Source of the DNA: Vibrio aquaticus
GTDB lineage: Bacteria > Pseudomonadota > Gammaproteobacteria > Enterobacterales > Vibrionaceae
Direction: 5' to 3'
Assembly (NCBI RefSeq): GCF_003970385.1
Contig: NZ_RXZH01000008.1
Coordinates: 62,001-126,000 of the forward strand
Length of the DNA stretch: 64,000 bases
In this document: piece by piece, positions 27,861-36,886 of the stretch
Numbering within the stretch: the stretch's first letter is position 1
Layout: each line of letters opens with the position of its first letter
Program-made: the position numbers and the translations under genes
Notes under the pieces: generated by a model
The model's database searches: none
What the model saw: only the letters and a program-made list of their open reading frames with translations
Told to the model about the DNA's origin: nothing

Positions 27861-28991
27861 TTAGCTTTTCATGTTTTTACTTTGAGTATGCCAAGCAAGC
27901 ATCGTCCAAACTATCGCTTGTCCCCACAGTAAGGTGTACTGCCCGGCAACGGCGCTCCAATCTCCGCCCATTTGGTTCAGTGTTAAGAAACCTTGAATCG
28001 CAGGGGTACTAGGAAACAGAGTCGAAAGCCAAATCATAGGTGGAGGAATAGACTCTAATGGCCAAATAAATCCAGCACTGAATACCAACGGCATTGAGCT
28101 AATTAACACCACTAATGTGACCAATTCTCGGCGCGGTGTAACATTACCTAGCCAAATCCCAATCGCTGACGAGGCAATGAGAAATGGTAGCAGCAGAGCC
28201 AATAGATCATTGATGCTCGCCAGCTGACTCACGCCATGCATGGTAAAGCTTGCGCCGAAATAGTAGCAACTTAAGAAATAGTAGATAGCCACAAGCACAG
28301 CAGTTCGAGCACCAATCAAGCGCAGCGGTGATACGCGATTCCAATATCCAGAGCCATGTTTTTGTGTTCCACCAATTAGACCTGCCGCCATGGCTAAGGT
28401 TTGCTGAAGGATCAACACAAATACTGCAGGCACGACATAATCGACATAGCCCATTCTCGGGTTAAAGGTAGGTTTAAGGTTTAGCTTGGTCGCTGCATAT
28501 TGCTCACTGGCAAGCGACAGAGGTTGGCCATCAATCACCAATTTAGCCACCGTAGTTTGAGCAGCTAATGTCCCTCCCGCTTGAGCCAAACCCTCTACAA
28601 TGGTGCCGTAGACCAAGAAGTAGGAAGCATCACCTGCGTAAGAAAGGGTTGGGCTTTTCCCCAACATTAAATCTTTATAGAAATGCTCAGGTATCACCAA
28701 TATTCCACTGACTTCCCCAGACAAGAACGCGTCTTTTGCGTCTGTGATAGTACTGTCTCGCTGACCAACTTTGACTTGTGGGGTGGCATCGACCATGCGT
28801 TCAAGCTGATAACTGGTTTGGCTTTTATCGAGGTTCACCACACTGATCTCTTGCTCTCTCGGTGTCTGATGACTGTACGGGAGAGGGTAGAGAAACGAGT
28901 AAAATAACACACCGCCAAAAACGGTTAAGACGACAACTGGGTTGGTCAGAAGTGCTTTGAATTCTGCTTTGAGTAATTCGACAATGTTCAT
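27861..28991 (-). CDS. ABC-2 type export permease (second copy)
   Basis: A 376-residue membrane protein of the ABC2_membrane_3 type (YhhJ/YbhR-like). One N-terminal helix (about residues 20-38) precedes a large extracytoplasmic domain of about 140 residues, followed by five to six helices (about 175-370). It is homologous in layout to the upstream gene, and the two should pair as a heterodimeric membrane domain. No ATP-binding cassette gene is found in this operon. It overlaps the preceding gene by four bases (ATGA). Confidence 0.85.
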   Translation of the reverse strand: MNIVELLKAEFKALLTNPVVVLTVFGGVLFYSFLYPLPYSHQTPREQEISVVNLDKSQTSYQLERMVDATPQVKVGQRDSTITDAKDAFLSGEVSGILVIPEHFYKDLMLGKSPTLSYAGDASYFLVYGTIVEGLAQAGGTLAAQTTVAKLVIDGQPLSLASEQYAATKLNLKPTFNPRMGYVDYVVPAVFVLILQQTLAMAAGLIGGTQKHGSGYWNRVSPLRLIGARTAVLVAIYYFLSCYYFGASFTMHGVSQLASINDLLALLLPFLIASSAIGIWLGNVTPRRELVTLVVLISSMPLVFSAGFIWPLESIPPPMIWLSTLFPSTPAIQGFLTLNQMGGDWSAVAGQYTLLWGQAIVWTMLAWHTQSKNMKS

Positions 28992-30130
28992 TGAATTACC
29001 TCTTTGTTCAGATGCTTCTTGATAAGAACCACGGTAAGTATGATAGGAATTACATAGCCAATCATAGGTACTAGGTGCTTAAACGAGGTGATCCAAGGTT
29101 GACCGTAGCTGACCTGACTCACCTGAACCTCAATATAGTGGCTAATAGGCAATAGGCTACGCCAAAACTGAGCCAAAGAGCCCATGTCAGTCACTGGGAA
29201 CGTAATCCCCATGAAGGCAAAACTTGGAGCCGTAAACGCACCGGCAAAGCTCATGGCTCGCGCTGCATCAAGAGTAAGAAAGAAGAAGACACATCCCATG
29301 ATCATACATGCTGCAATCGTAATGAACTGCGCAGCGGCAAGGGTGATGAAGCTGCCATTCATTGGCCACTCAAAGCCCAGATAAAACCAGCATAAGAAGC
29401 CAAAACCTTGTAACGCAAACACCCAATAATAAGGCGCTAGCGTGTTGATCAAGCTCTTAATCGGATGTTGAGCCAGCCAAGGGGACAACTGACGGTCTCT
29501 TAAGTTAGCAGACAGAATTAAAATGGTTCCAACGACAATAACAATTTGCCAAAGCGCTGGAATGATCGCAGAAACCAGAAACTGAGCGTAATTGGAGTTT
29601 TTGTTAAACAGCGGTGTAATCTGAGTTCGAACGGGAACAGCGTTGCCCATGGCAGAAAGCAGGGTACTGTTGCCGGAAGCGAGCCCTTTCATCGTGCTGA
29701 TTTCGGCATTAAATGTGCCTTGAGCTTGCAAGAAGGCGGAGTTAATCAATTTACCGACCAAGATCATTTGGCTGTTGTAAAACACACTGACCTGCGGAAC
29801 CAACTGCTTGTAAGTGTCTTGTTCAAACTGGCTTGGGATAACGGCGTAAGCGTAGACATCACCACTAACAAGCGCCTGTTTCGCTTCATCAACGCTATTA
29901 AACTTGGTGACCACCGACATGGTTGGCGTCGCATCATAATAACGAGTTAGCTTATTGGACAAGGCGCTATTGGAAAAGTCGACCACGCCAATCGGCAGAT
30001 CACGGGCAATACCTTGTGAAAATATTGCCCAAATCATCACGGCCAACAGCAGTGGGATCCACGTTAAGCTCGAAAGCAGCCATTTGTCTCGCCGAACAAT
30101 CTCTAGCTGTGAAATTGGGTGAGTTTGCAT
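28988..30130 (-). CDS. ABC-2 type export permease (first copy)
   Basis: A 380-residue permease with the same layout: one N-terminal helix (SLTWIPLLLAVMIWAIFSQG), a periplasmic domain (about residues 45-170) and a C-terminal block of five to six helices. I use the ATG at 30130; a TTG two codons earlier is less likely. It follows the HlyD gene after 11 bases. The family exports drugs or other hydrophobic compounds with a partner ATPase, which is not encoded here. Confidence 0.85.
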   Translation of the reverse strand: MQTHPISQLEIVRRDKWLLSSLTWIPLLLAVMIWAIFSQGIARDLPIGVVDFSNSALSNKLTRYYDATPTMSVVTKFNSVDEAKQALVSGDVYAYAVIPSQFEQDTYKQLVPQVSVFYNSQMILVGKLINSAFLQAQGTFNAEISTMKGLASGNSTLLSAMGNAVPVRTQITPLFNKNSNYAQFLVSAIIPALWQIVIVVGTILILSANLRDRQLSPWLAQHPIKSLINTLAPYYWVFALQGFGFLCWFYLGFEWPMNGSFITLAAAQFITIAACMIMGCVFFFLTLDAARAMSFAGAFTAPSFAFMGITFPVTDMGSLAQFWRSLLPISHYIEVQVSQVSYGQPWITSFKHLVPMIGYVIPIILTVVLIKKHLNKEVIQ

Positions 30131-30141
30131 AACCAATTCGC

Positions 30142-31119
30142 TTAGTTGAGTTCAACAGATAGGCTCATACCCATTCGTAGGTCATTTTGCGGTTGAGTAG
30201 GACGAGCTTCCACTTCAAATGTGCGTAGGTCGAAGCCTTGCGAAGCGTCAGTTGAGCGCCAAGTAGCAAAGTCACCCATAACGGCAATGTGGCTCACAGT
30301 AAACTCAACCTCTTTATCTAGCGCTGGAAGGTAAGCGGTAAAAGCCTGGCCTTTGTTGAAGTATTTAAGCTGGTCTTCACGCACATTGAGCATCGCCCAA
30401 GAGTCTTTAGTATCGACCACGGTAACAACCGGGAAGCCTTGTGGTGCAAGCTCACCACTTTGAAGGAGAACCTGAGAAACCTCTCCATTAAACCAACTTT
30501 TGATAGTGGTATCTTCTGCGTACGCTTCCACTTCGGCTACCGCGCCAGCTGCCATGCGAGCTTTCTCAGCCGCTGCTAACTTGGTTTCACTACGTGCGCC
30601 TTCTTGCGCCATGTTATACATTTGCAGTGCAGCGCTCTCGGTGTATCTTGCCGCTTCCCACTGGGTTTTGGCTTCATCACGTTTTTGCTCAGCAACGACT
30701 CCCTCTGTGTAGAGGTTGTTCACTCGAAGGTAGGTTTTCTCCATTAGTGATGCAGCCGCTTTTGCTTTTAGCCATTGATCTTTAGCCGCTTGAATTTGTT
30801 GGCTACGAGCGCCTTTTTCTGCTTCAAGTGCGAGTGCGCCTGCGGCTTTTTCACCGGCTTTCGCTTGTTCTAATTTCGCTTCAATCTCTGGGCTGTGAAG
30901 TGTAAAAATAAGGTCGCCTTGTTCAACCTCATCGCCCTTACGGACAAGCACTTGGTCGATACGCCCCGGTACTTTAGATGAAATGCTGTATTGTTGAGAT
31001 TCGATCTGCCCTTGTAGGCGAATCGGTTGTGGTTGGTAAGCTTGGTAGAAGCTGTAGCCGACCCAAGATGCAATGCCAATAGCTGCGGCGCTCAAAATAA
31101 GTGATTTTGCGTTTTTCAT
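30142..31119 (-). CDS. HlyD-family periplasmic adaptor
   Basis: A 325-residue adaptor. Membrane anchor at about residues 7-26, lipoyl half motif (SSKVPGRIDQVLVRKGDEVEQGD) at about 48-70, a long Ala/Lys/Glu-rich helical hairpin (about 80-200), the second half (TTIKSWFNGEVSQVLLQSGE) and a beta-barrel. It resembles YbhG/YhiI-type adaptors of ABC exporters. It links the two permeases to the TolC-type protein encoded directly upstream. Confidence 0.9.
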   Translation of the reverse strand: MKNAKSLILSAAAIGIASWVGYSFYQAYQPQPIRLQGQIESQQYSISSKVPGRIDQVLVRKGDEVEQGDLIFTLHSPEIEAKLEQAKAGEKAAGALALEAEKGARSQQIQAAKDQWLKAKAAASLMEKTYLRVNNLYTEGVVAEQKRDEAKTQWEAARYTESAALQMYNMAQEGARSETKLAAAEKARMAAGAVAEVEAYAEDTTIKSWFNGEVSQVLLQSGELAPQGFPVVTVVDTKDSWAMLNVREDQLKYFNKGQAFTAYLPALDKEVEFTVSHIAVMGDFATWRSTDASQGFDLRTFEVEARPTQPQNDLRMGMSLSVELN

Positions 31120-31128
31120 CTTAGATCC

Positions 31129-32529
31129 TTATAAACTCTTCACGTTAATTGCGTTGTGTTGGTATTGGCTGAAACTGTTCATCTCGTTGGAAAGGGCCAA
31201 CAGCTTAGATAATGAGATGAGGTAGTTGAAACTTGCGGCCGCCTTTTGGGTTTGTACGCTGGCAATATAGAGCTGCGCATCCACCACATCCGTTGATGTT
31301 GATAAACCTTGGCTAAACGCCTTTTGTCTTAACTTAAGATTCTCTTTCGCAAGGGCAATGCTCGATTCTAAACCTTGCACTTCTTCTTGCGCTTGCTGCG
31401 CTTCCAAATAGGTTTTATGTACTAGGATGGATAAATCCTGCTTCGCTTGCGCTTTTAGGTAACGCACTTGAGAAACGGCGCTGTGTGCGGCTTTAACTTG
31501 TTCGCTACGACCACTGTTTTCGATTAGAGGAATGTTTACACCCACGCCTACTAACCAATCCGGTTTCATCTGGCTCGCTAAAGAGTCATCTTCATGAAGG
31601 CTGTAATCACCATAGAGATAAACCTCTGGGTAGTACTTGCCTTTTTCTGCTGCAATCAGGCTTGATGCTTGTTTTTCTTTTGCATCAAGTAGTGCCAAGC
31701 CAGGGTAGGTTGCCAATGTTCGTTCAACGAAAATGCTTTGGTCGGGTAGGTTTTGGTTGATGAACAAGCTATCAGCAGGTTCTACAGTATCGGTTTGGCT
31801 AAGAATTTGTGTCAACGCCGATTGAGCAATGTCGAGGCTTTTCTCCGCTTTCTTACGTTCGATAGTCGCTTTGTCTAATGCCGATTCCGCTTGTAGGCGC
31901 TCGACTCGTGCGATCTGACCTTGTTGCTCGAGCTTAAGGGCATTGTCTCTGTGTTGAGTTAGGCCTTGTTCAACCAATTGACGAGTCTGAACCACTTCTT
32001 TCGCGAGCAGTACGGAGAAGTAATATTTGCTCAAGTCCTCGAAACGGGCTTGAGTTTCCATTGCGAGTTCGCTCTGCGCTTGTTCTTTTTTGCCTTCGGC
32101 TGCAGATTGCGCGGCATTGATACGACCACCGGTGAAGATAGGCCAAATAGCACGAATGGAAGAAGTGAAGATGTCACGTTCAGAAATGGTCGACGTGATG
32201 CCGCCAAGCTCTCCAAGAATGGGATTGAGTATAGGCCCTAAATTAGGAAGCGGCTGACCGGTACTTTCAAATAGCTGCTGCCCTGAAACGGTCACGTCGG
32301 TATCTAAGCGAGTGTAATTTGCACCAATTGAAACAGACGGGAGATTAAGGTTATCGGTCGCACTTTCTAAATGTTGATAACGTTCAACATTGGATCGTTG
32401 AGCCGCTAGAGAATTGTTTTCTTGAAGCAGAACCTGCCAAGCTTGGTCAAAGCTGACTGGGGCTGAGTAAACAAAAGGAGAGGCGAAACTGATACAACCC
32501 ATGAGTACCGCAAGTGGACGCAATGACAT
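31129..32529 (-). CDS. TolC-family outer-membrane channel
   Basis: A 466-residue outer-membrane efflux protein. A signal peptide covers about residues 1-22. Two homologous halves carry the long coiled-coil helices of the periplasmic tunnel (for example SELAMETQARFEDLSKYYFS, and the C-terminal AKENLKLRQKAFSQGLSTST, which holds the family's R-x-F-x-x-G-x-x-x-x-x-D pattern ending VVDAQ). It is the first gene of the four-gene exporter operon. Confidence 0.92.
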   Translation of the reverse strand: MSLRPLAVLMGCISFASPFVYSAPVSFDQAWQVLLQENNSLAAQRSNVERYQHLESATDNLNLPSVSIGANYTRLDTDVTVSGQQLFESTGQPLPNLGPILNPILGELGGITSTISERDIFTSSIRAIWPIFTGGRINAAQSAAEGKKEQAQSELAMETQARFEDLSKYYFSVLLAKEVVQTRQLVEQGLTQHRDNALKLEQQGQIARVERLQAESALDKATIERKKAEKSLDIAQSALTQILSQTDTVEPADSLFINQNLPDQSIFVERTLATYPGLALLDAKEKQASSLIAAEKGKYYPEVYLYGDYSLHEDDSLASQMKPDWLVGVGVNIPLIENSGRSEQVKAAHSAVSQVRYLKAQAKQDLSILVHKTYLEAQQAQEEVQGLESSIALAKENLKLRQKAFSQGLSTSTDVVDAQLYIASVQTQKAAASFNYLISLSKLLALSNEMNSFSQYQHNAINVKSL

Positions 32530-32554
32530 CTCAATGTTCCTGAACTGTTAAAAA

Positions 32555-32587
32555 TTAGAGTTTATACTCTAATGGTATTTAGTACAA
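32555..32587 (-). promoter_or_regulatory. Promoter and palindromic operator of the TolC-HlyD-permease operon
   Basis: On the minus strand a -35-like TTGTAC (32582-32587) and a -10-like TAAACT (32559-32564) are spaced by 17 bases, about 30 bases upstream of the TolC-type gene. A perfect inverted repeat, TTAGAGT-4-ACTCTAA (32555-32572), covers the -10 element, where a TetR- or MarR-type repressor could bind. No such regulator gene lies next to it. Confidence 0.55.
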
Positions 32588-32631
32588 CAGAACGCCAGCG
32601 GTCTAGAGCTAAAAATGGATAGATCAAAAAA

Positions 32632-32648
32632 GGGGCCACAAAGGCCCC
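32632..32648 (-). terminator. Intrinsic terminator of tctA
   Basis: A six-base-pair GC stem, GGGGCC with GGCCCC, with a five-base loop, followed on the minus strand by TTTTTTGATC. It lies 23 bases past the tctA stop and ends the tctCBA operon. Confidence 0.85.
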
Positions 32649-32671
32649 AAATACATAGGAATGTAAATCGA

Positions 32672-34198
32672 CTATTGCTCGACCTTAGTAGGAGTCGGCT
32701 TTAGCTTTTGGAACAGCTTTACAAATATTGGGCTAAACAGCACCAGTACAGCCAAAATGGTGAATGTCATTGTGATTGGGCGCTCCCACAAGAAGCTCAG
32801 TTCACCATCACTGATCATTAGTGCTCGACGAAGGTTCTCTTCCATCAGGCCACCGAGGATGAAACCAAGCAATAATGGAGCAAGTGGGAAGTTCGCCAAT
32901 CTAAGTGCTATCGCGGCCATCGCAATCAATAGCATGATGAACACATCCATAGTATTGAACGATACCAAGTACACGCCTGTGATAGAGAAGAACAGAATCA
33001 TAGGAAGTAAGACAGTACGTGGCACTGCTAATAGCTTCGAGATGTATGGAATCAGCGGTAGGTTCAAGATAACCAATACGATGTTACCAAAGTACATAGA
33101 AATGATGACTGACCAAAAGACATCTGGGTGTTCAACGAACAGGCGAGGGCCTGGTTGAATACCGTAAGCTATCAAAGCACCAAGCATGATGGCTGTTGTA
33201 CCAGAACCCGGAATACCAAGGGTTAGTAGAGGAACAAACGAACCGCTCGACGCTGCGTTGTTTGCAGACTCAGGAGCAACAAGACCACGAATACTGCCTT
33301 TACCGAACTGTTCTTTTTTCTCTTTTGGAGCAAGGTTACGTTCCATACCGTAACTTAAGAAAGCGGCGATAGTTGCGCCTGCGCCCGGCAGTACCCCAGT
33401 GAAGAAACCAAGGATCGAAGAACGGATTGAGACAGGTGCGACTTCCTTTATCTCTTCTTTGGTGACTTTCATGCTACCAATGTCGCTCATTTTGCTCTGT
33501 TCATCAGAGCGAGTGTCTTGTTCTGGCTTCAAAATGCCCATCAAGGTCTCACCCAAAGCGAACGTTGCCATAGCAAGGAGTAGGAAGCTAAAGCCATCCA
33601 TTAGGTCGGTTAGACCAAAGGTAAATCGTTCAACGCCGACACCTTTATCAATACCCACTGTTGAAAGCATCAAGCCAAGAATTGTCATCATCCATGCTTT
33701 AATGACCTGACCTGGTCCGGCAAAGGCGGCTACAGCAGATAAACCAAGAAGCATTAGGGCAAAGTAATCTGAAGATTGGAAGCTCAGTGATACGCTCGCA
33801 AGGGCAGGGGCTGCGATAAGTAGCATGATCGCAGACAGCGTACCACCGGTGAACGATGAGTAAGCCGCTAATGCTAGTGCTTTACCCGCTTGACCTTTTT
33901 GCGCCATCGGGTAACCGTCAAACGCCGTCACTACCGTAGAAGAACAGCCCGGAGCGTTGATTAGGATAGAAGAAGTAGAACCACCAAAAACGGCGCCATA
34001 GTACACACCTGCCATTAGGATTAAACCAGATGATGGATCCAAGCCATAAGTAATTGGGATCATCAGTGCGATGGCTGAAATAGGGCCTAGACCCGGCAAC
34101 ATACCAATGAAGGTGCCTACGAAACAACCAACGACCACCATCATGATGTTCATTGGCATAATTGCGGTAGATAGGCCTTGTAAGATTCCGTCTAACAT
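32672..34198 (-). CDS. tctA: Tripartite tricarboxylate transporter large permease TctA
   Basis: A 508-residue inner-membrane protein with about 12 helices, the ion-coupled permease of a TTT system. The two family signatures are visible: GTFIGMLPGLGPISAIALMI near the N-terminus and GFFTGVLPGAGATIAAFLSY in the middle, plus GIPGSGTTAIMLGALIAYGI. I chose the ATG at 34198 because AAGGGAAAT lies upstream; an in-frame extension of 15 codons overlaps tctB and lacks a ribosome site. The substrate is probably a di- or tricarboxylate. Confidence 0.93.
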   Translation of the reverse strand: MLDGILQGLSTAIMPMNIMMVVVGCFVGTFIGMLPGLGPISAIALMIPITYGLDPSSGLILMAGVYYGAVFGGSTSSILINAPGCSSTVVTAFDGYPMAQKGQAGKALALAAYSSFTGGTLSAIMLLIAAPALASVSLSFQSSDYFALMLLGLSAVAAFAGPGQVIKAWMMTILGLMLSTVGIDKGVGVERFTFGLTDLMDGFSFLLLAMATFALGETLMGILKPEQDTRSDEQSKMSDIGSMKVTKEEIKEVAPVSIRSSILGFFTGVLPGAGATIAAFLSYGMERNLAPKEKKEQFGKGSIRGLVAPESANNAASSGSFVPLLTLGIPGSGTTAIMLGALIAYGIQPGPRLFVEHPDVFWSVIISMYFGNIVLVILNLPLIPYISKLLAVPRTVLLPMILFFSITGVYLVSFNTMDVFIMLLIAMAAIALRLANFPLAPLLLGFILGGLMEENLRRALMISDGELSFLWERPITMTFTILAVLVLFSPIFVKLFQKLKPTPTKVEQ

Positions 34199-34217
34199 AA
34201 TGTCATTTCCCTTAAAA

Positions 34218-34736
34218 TTACGACCAGATGGTGAAAATAACACCAGGCTCTAGGTAGATATCTAAGCCTTGGGTAAGAAGAAGATAGAAGGCGAGTACAA
34301 ACGGGAACGATGCACCGAATAGAACGGCTTTGCGTCTTTCGCCCAATAAGTAAAAACCCGCTAATAGGAATAAGCTTGTTGCAATAACAAAACCGAGGTA
34401 GGTAAGCCCGACGCCGTACAATGCCATTAGTACTAGGAAACCGGTTAGGAGCTTCCAGTTGAATTCAACAACCGCACCACTTTTAACGTCAGGTTGGCCT
34501 GTCACAAGTAGCAATAAAGAAAGCCCAATTCCGATGAACGTCAGAAGTGTAGGTAACGTTCTTGCAGTAAAGGGTTCATATTCGTCTCCGGGGAACAATG
34601 GGATCTGAGACGTTTGGTAGCCATAGCAAAGGCAGACAAGCAAAAAAATCATTGCTCCGACACGGTCGCGGCAGAGGAGATTTTCCTTGGTAAAGAAACG
34701 TCCATTGTTAAGAGAGTTCGTTGGCAAGTCCGACAT
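34218..34736 (-). CDS. tctB: Tripartite tricarboxylate transporter small permease TctB
   Basis: A 172-residue protein with four predicted helices, the small membrane subunit that pairs with TctA. I use the ATG at 34736, preceded by GGAG at six bases; an ATG four codons earlier is possible but has no ribosome site. It starts about 35 bases after a long inverted repeat (see separate entry), and tctA follows after 19 bases. Confidence 0.88.
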   Translation of the reverse strand: MSDLPTNSLNNGRFFTKENLLCRDRVGAMIFLLVCLCYGYQTSQIPLFPGDEYEPFTARTLPTLLTFIGIGLSLLLLVTGQPDVKSGAVVEFNWKLLTGFLVLMALYGVGLTYLGFVIATSLFLLAGFYLLGERRKAVLFGASFPFVLAFYLLLTQGLDIYLEPGVIFTIWS

Positions 34737-34770
34737 ATCCAACTCCATGTGACAGGTAATAAATAAAAAG

Positions 34771-34886
34771 GCCGTACACGAGGGTTAATGAGCATGTTTC
34801 ACTAACAATAAGCCATTAGCTGCTAGTCAAAGGCTTAGCTGTTCATAAACAAACAGAGGAGATTGTGGTGTTAGCTCGTGTACGGC
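34771..34886 (-). promoter_or_regulatory. Long inverted repeat between tctC and tctB
   Basis: Twelve-base arms GCCGTACACGAG (34771-34782) and CTCGTGTACGGC (34875-34886) are perfectly complementary with 92 bases between them. On the minus-strand transcript the closing arm is followed by CTTTTTATTTATT, as in an intrinsic terminator. The interior can form a smaller stem (AAGCC with GGCTT). This looks like a partial terminator or a folded RNA that sets a high tctC to tctBA ratio, or releases a 3'-derived small RNA. No known riboswitch or sRNA recognised. Confidence 0.6.
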
Positions 34887-34931
34887 GAAAAGGGGCAATA
34901 CCAATCAGCCATTACTCTGGGGAGATTGGTG

Positions 34932-34955
34932 TGAGGGCGGTGCAAGTCGCCCTCA
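34932..34955 (-). promoter_or_regulatory. Hairpin just after tctC, probable mRNA stabiliser
   Basis: TGAGGGCG and CGCCCTCA form an eight-base-pair stem with an eight-base loop, 16 bases downstream of the tctC stop. No T-run follows on the minus strand, so it more likely protects the tctC message from 3' exonucleases than terminates it. Confidence 0.55.
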
Positions 34956-34971
34956 ACTTATTTGCAGGAAA

Positions 34972-35943
34972 TTACTTCAAGAAGCCTAGCTCACGCATTA
35001 GGTCGCCCATTTGCTTCTCTTGATCTTCTAGGAAAGCGTAGAAGTCTTTGTCCGCTTTGTAGTTGTCAATCCATCCATTGCGGTCACGCACGACTTGCCA
35101 CTCATCGGTGTTGTACATCTTAGTCAGCGCCGTGTTCCACTCATTGATTTTCTCTTGGCTCGCACCTGGCGCTGCAAAGAATCCGCGCCAGTTTGCAAAT
35201 ACCGTTTCGTTACCGTATTCAGTTAGCGTCGGGATGTCTGGTGCTGCATCTAAGCGCTTAGGTGCCGTAACTGCAAGGATCTTAACCTGACCTGATTTCG
35301 ACATTTCTAGCACTTCGCCAAGACCTGTCGAAAGAAGCTGAGTTTCACCGGAAAGGAGCGCTGCCATCGCTTTACCGCCCGCATCGTAGGCAATGTAGCG
35401 AACTTTCTTCGCATCAAAACCTTCACCTTTAAATGCCGCTGCTACCACAAGGTGGTCCATGCTGCCACGAGCCGAGCCGCCAGCAATTTTCACTTTACGT
35501 GGGTTCGCTTCGAATTCTTTTACAACGTCTTCCCAAGTATCGTACTTAGAATCAACCGACGTTACGATTGCACCGTAGTCTGCAATCGTTGCTGCTACAG
35601 GTGTTAGGTCACGGAAAGATTGAGGGAAGATACCGGTTAGGGAGCGAACAACGATAGGCGTAGAGTTCACCATCAAAGTGTCTTCTTGGCGTTCTGCTGT
35701 TTCGATAAGGTGAGCAATTGCTTTACCGCCGCCGCCACCCGAAAGGTTTTGGAAAGAGACATTTTCAACGATATCGGATTTCACCAATACGTCACCCGTT
35801 CCACGAGCAGTCATGTCCCAACCGCCGCCTGCACCACCTGGGATTAAGAAGTGGATTTTTTCAACGTCAGCGGCCATTGCGCTGAATGAAAATGACGCTG
35901 CAATAATTGAAGCGGCCAGTGTCGGTTTGAATGCCTTAAACAT
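34972..35943 (-). CDS. tctC: Tricarboxylate-binding periplasmic protein TctC
   Basis: A 323-residue extracytoplasmic solute receptor of the TctC/Bug family. A signal peptide (residues about 1-24, cleavage after AMA) precedes a two-lobed binding protein. The typical opening is IHFLIPGGAGGGWDMTARG, and IAGGSARGSMDHLVVA supplies the second ligand-binding loop. It delivers substrate to TctAB. It is the first gene of the operon; the usual regulatory pair TctDE is not in the window. Confidence 0.92.
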   Translation of the reverse strand: MFKAFKPTLAASIIAASFSFSAMAADVEKIHFLIPGGAGGGWDMTARGTGDVLVKSDIVENVSFQNLSGGGGGKAIAHLIETAERQEDTLMVNSTPIVVRSLTGIFPQSFRDLTPVAATIADYGAIVTSVDSKYDTWEDVVKEFEANPRKVKIAGGSARGSMDHLVVAAAFKGEGFDAKKVRYIAYDAGGKAMAALLSGETQLLSTGLGEVLEMSKSGQVKILAVTAPKRLDAAPDIPTLTEYGNETVFANWRGFFAAPGASQEKINEWNTALTKMYNTDEWQVVRDRNGWIDNYKADKDFYAFLEDQEKQMGDLMRELGFLK

Positions 35944-36125
35944 GATTCACGTTCCTTATGTAGGTGTACATTCTTCATTGAAAATGTACTTATCATTATG
36001 AATTTACTATCACCAAGGGAGGGAGCTTGTTGATAGATAGGATTAAGGTTAATGGGTTGTTACATAACTGTCTCTAATACGCTAATAAAAACAATATTGA
36101 GCATTCTGGTGGTTTTGTTCATAAA

Positions 36126-36141
36126 GTTCACGGTTGTGAAC
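36126..36141 (-). terminator. Hairpin over the stop codon of the T6SS kinase gene
   Basis: GTTCAC and GTGAAC pair with a four-base loop and overlap the stop codon of the last T6SS gene. On the minus strand TTTATG follows. A plausible but weak end signal for the 26-kb T6SS gene block. Confidence 0.4.
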
Positions 36142-36883
36142 TGACTGTTTTCAGAAGAGGTAAGGTTTTGAAAGTAGATGAGATAATGTACTGATAGCGC
36201 GCAGGCAATCCTTGGGTGACGGGTGTTCTCCCTTGTTTGAAAAAGTCTAATGTATTTTGAAAGTTAAAAGGATGTTCGTAGAAAATGGAATGGATGCTAA
36301 CGCCAAAAGAAAAGTAATCTTCAACGGGCGAAATTCTGCCTTGCCTCAGATGCGCCTTGGGTGAGCTGAACATAGGAGAGATTGAGCTGTACATTTGTTG
36401 ATCGTAGCGTTCACCAATCGGAAGCACGCTGCCCATGTCAATCAACCTAGCTTTTCCATCAGGGGTAAGGAGTAGGTTGGCGGGTTTAACATCACCGTGA
36501 ATATAGCCCGTTTGATGAAGGGAATAGAGCGCGCTTTCAAACGCACGAAGCACACAGTTTTGATTTAGGTTCCACACCTTTGGCTCAGTCAGTGGGCTGC
36601 CTTTTTGAAATTGTGTCAACAGCCACATCTGGTTGTTGTTACGACCAGATTGAATATAGGTCGGCCAATAAGGACTGGCGTGGCGCTTTAGAAACTCTAT
36701 TTCATTGGCCAATTGAGCGTGGCCAATCTTGGTATGCGCCACTTTAAGTGTGACGTTGCCAACATCGTTACCATGACAATGAAGAACGTTGGTCGACAGT
36801 TCAGAGCAGACGGTGAGGCCAAGTTGTTCAATAATAGCAGCGTATCGCCGTTCAGGCGTTAACTGTTCAGCGATACGCGCCAT
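36128..36883 (-). CDS. T6SS-associated Ser/Thr protein kinase
   Basis: A 251-residue soluble eukaryotic-like kinase. The ATP-binding Lys is in TLKVAH (about residue 47), the helix C Glu in ANEIEFLKRH, the catalytic loop is YIHGDVKPANLLLT (HGD instead of HRD, Asp and Asn intact), and the metal-binding Asp is in LIDMGSV in place of DFG. All essential residues are therefore present. It has no membrane segment or sensor domain, unlike PpkA. With the FHA protein of this cluster it may form a threonine-phosphorylation switch; no PppA-type phosphatase gene is seen. It lies four bases after tssM and ends the cluster. Confidence 0.85.
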   Translation of the reverse strand: MARIAEQLTPERRYAAIIEQLGLTVCSELSTNVLHCHGNDVGNVTLKVAHTKIGHAQLANEIEFLKRHASPYWPTYIQSGRNNNQMWLLTQFQKGSPLTEPKVWNLNQNCVLRAFESALYSLHQTGYIHGDVKPANLLLTPDGKARLIDMGSVLPIGERYDQQMYSSISPMFSSPKAHLRQGRISPVEDYFSFGVSIHSIFYEHPFNFQNTLDFFKQGRTPVTQGLPARYQYIISSTFKTLPLLKTVSSQP

Positions 36884-36886
36884 AGA

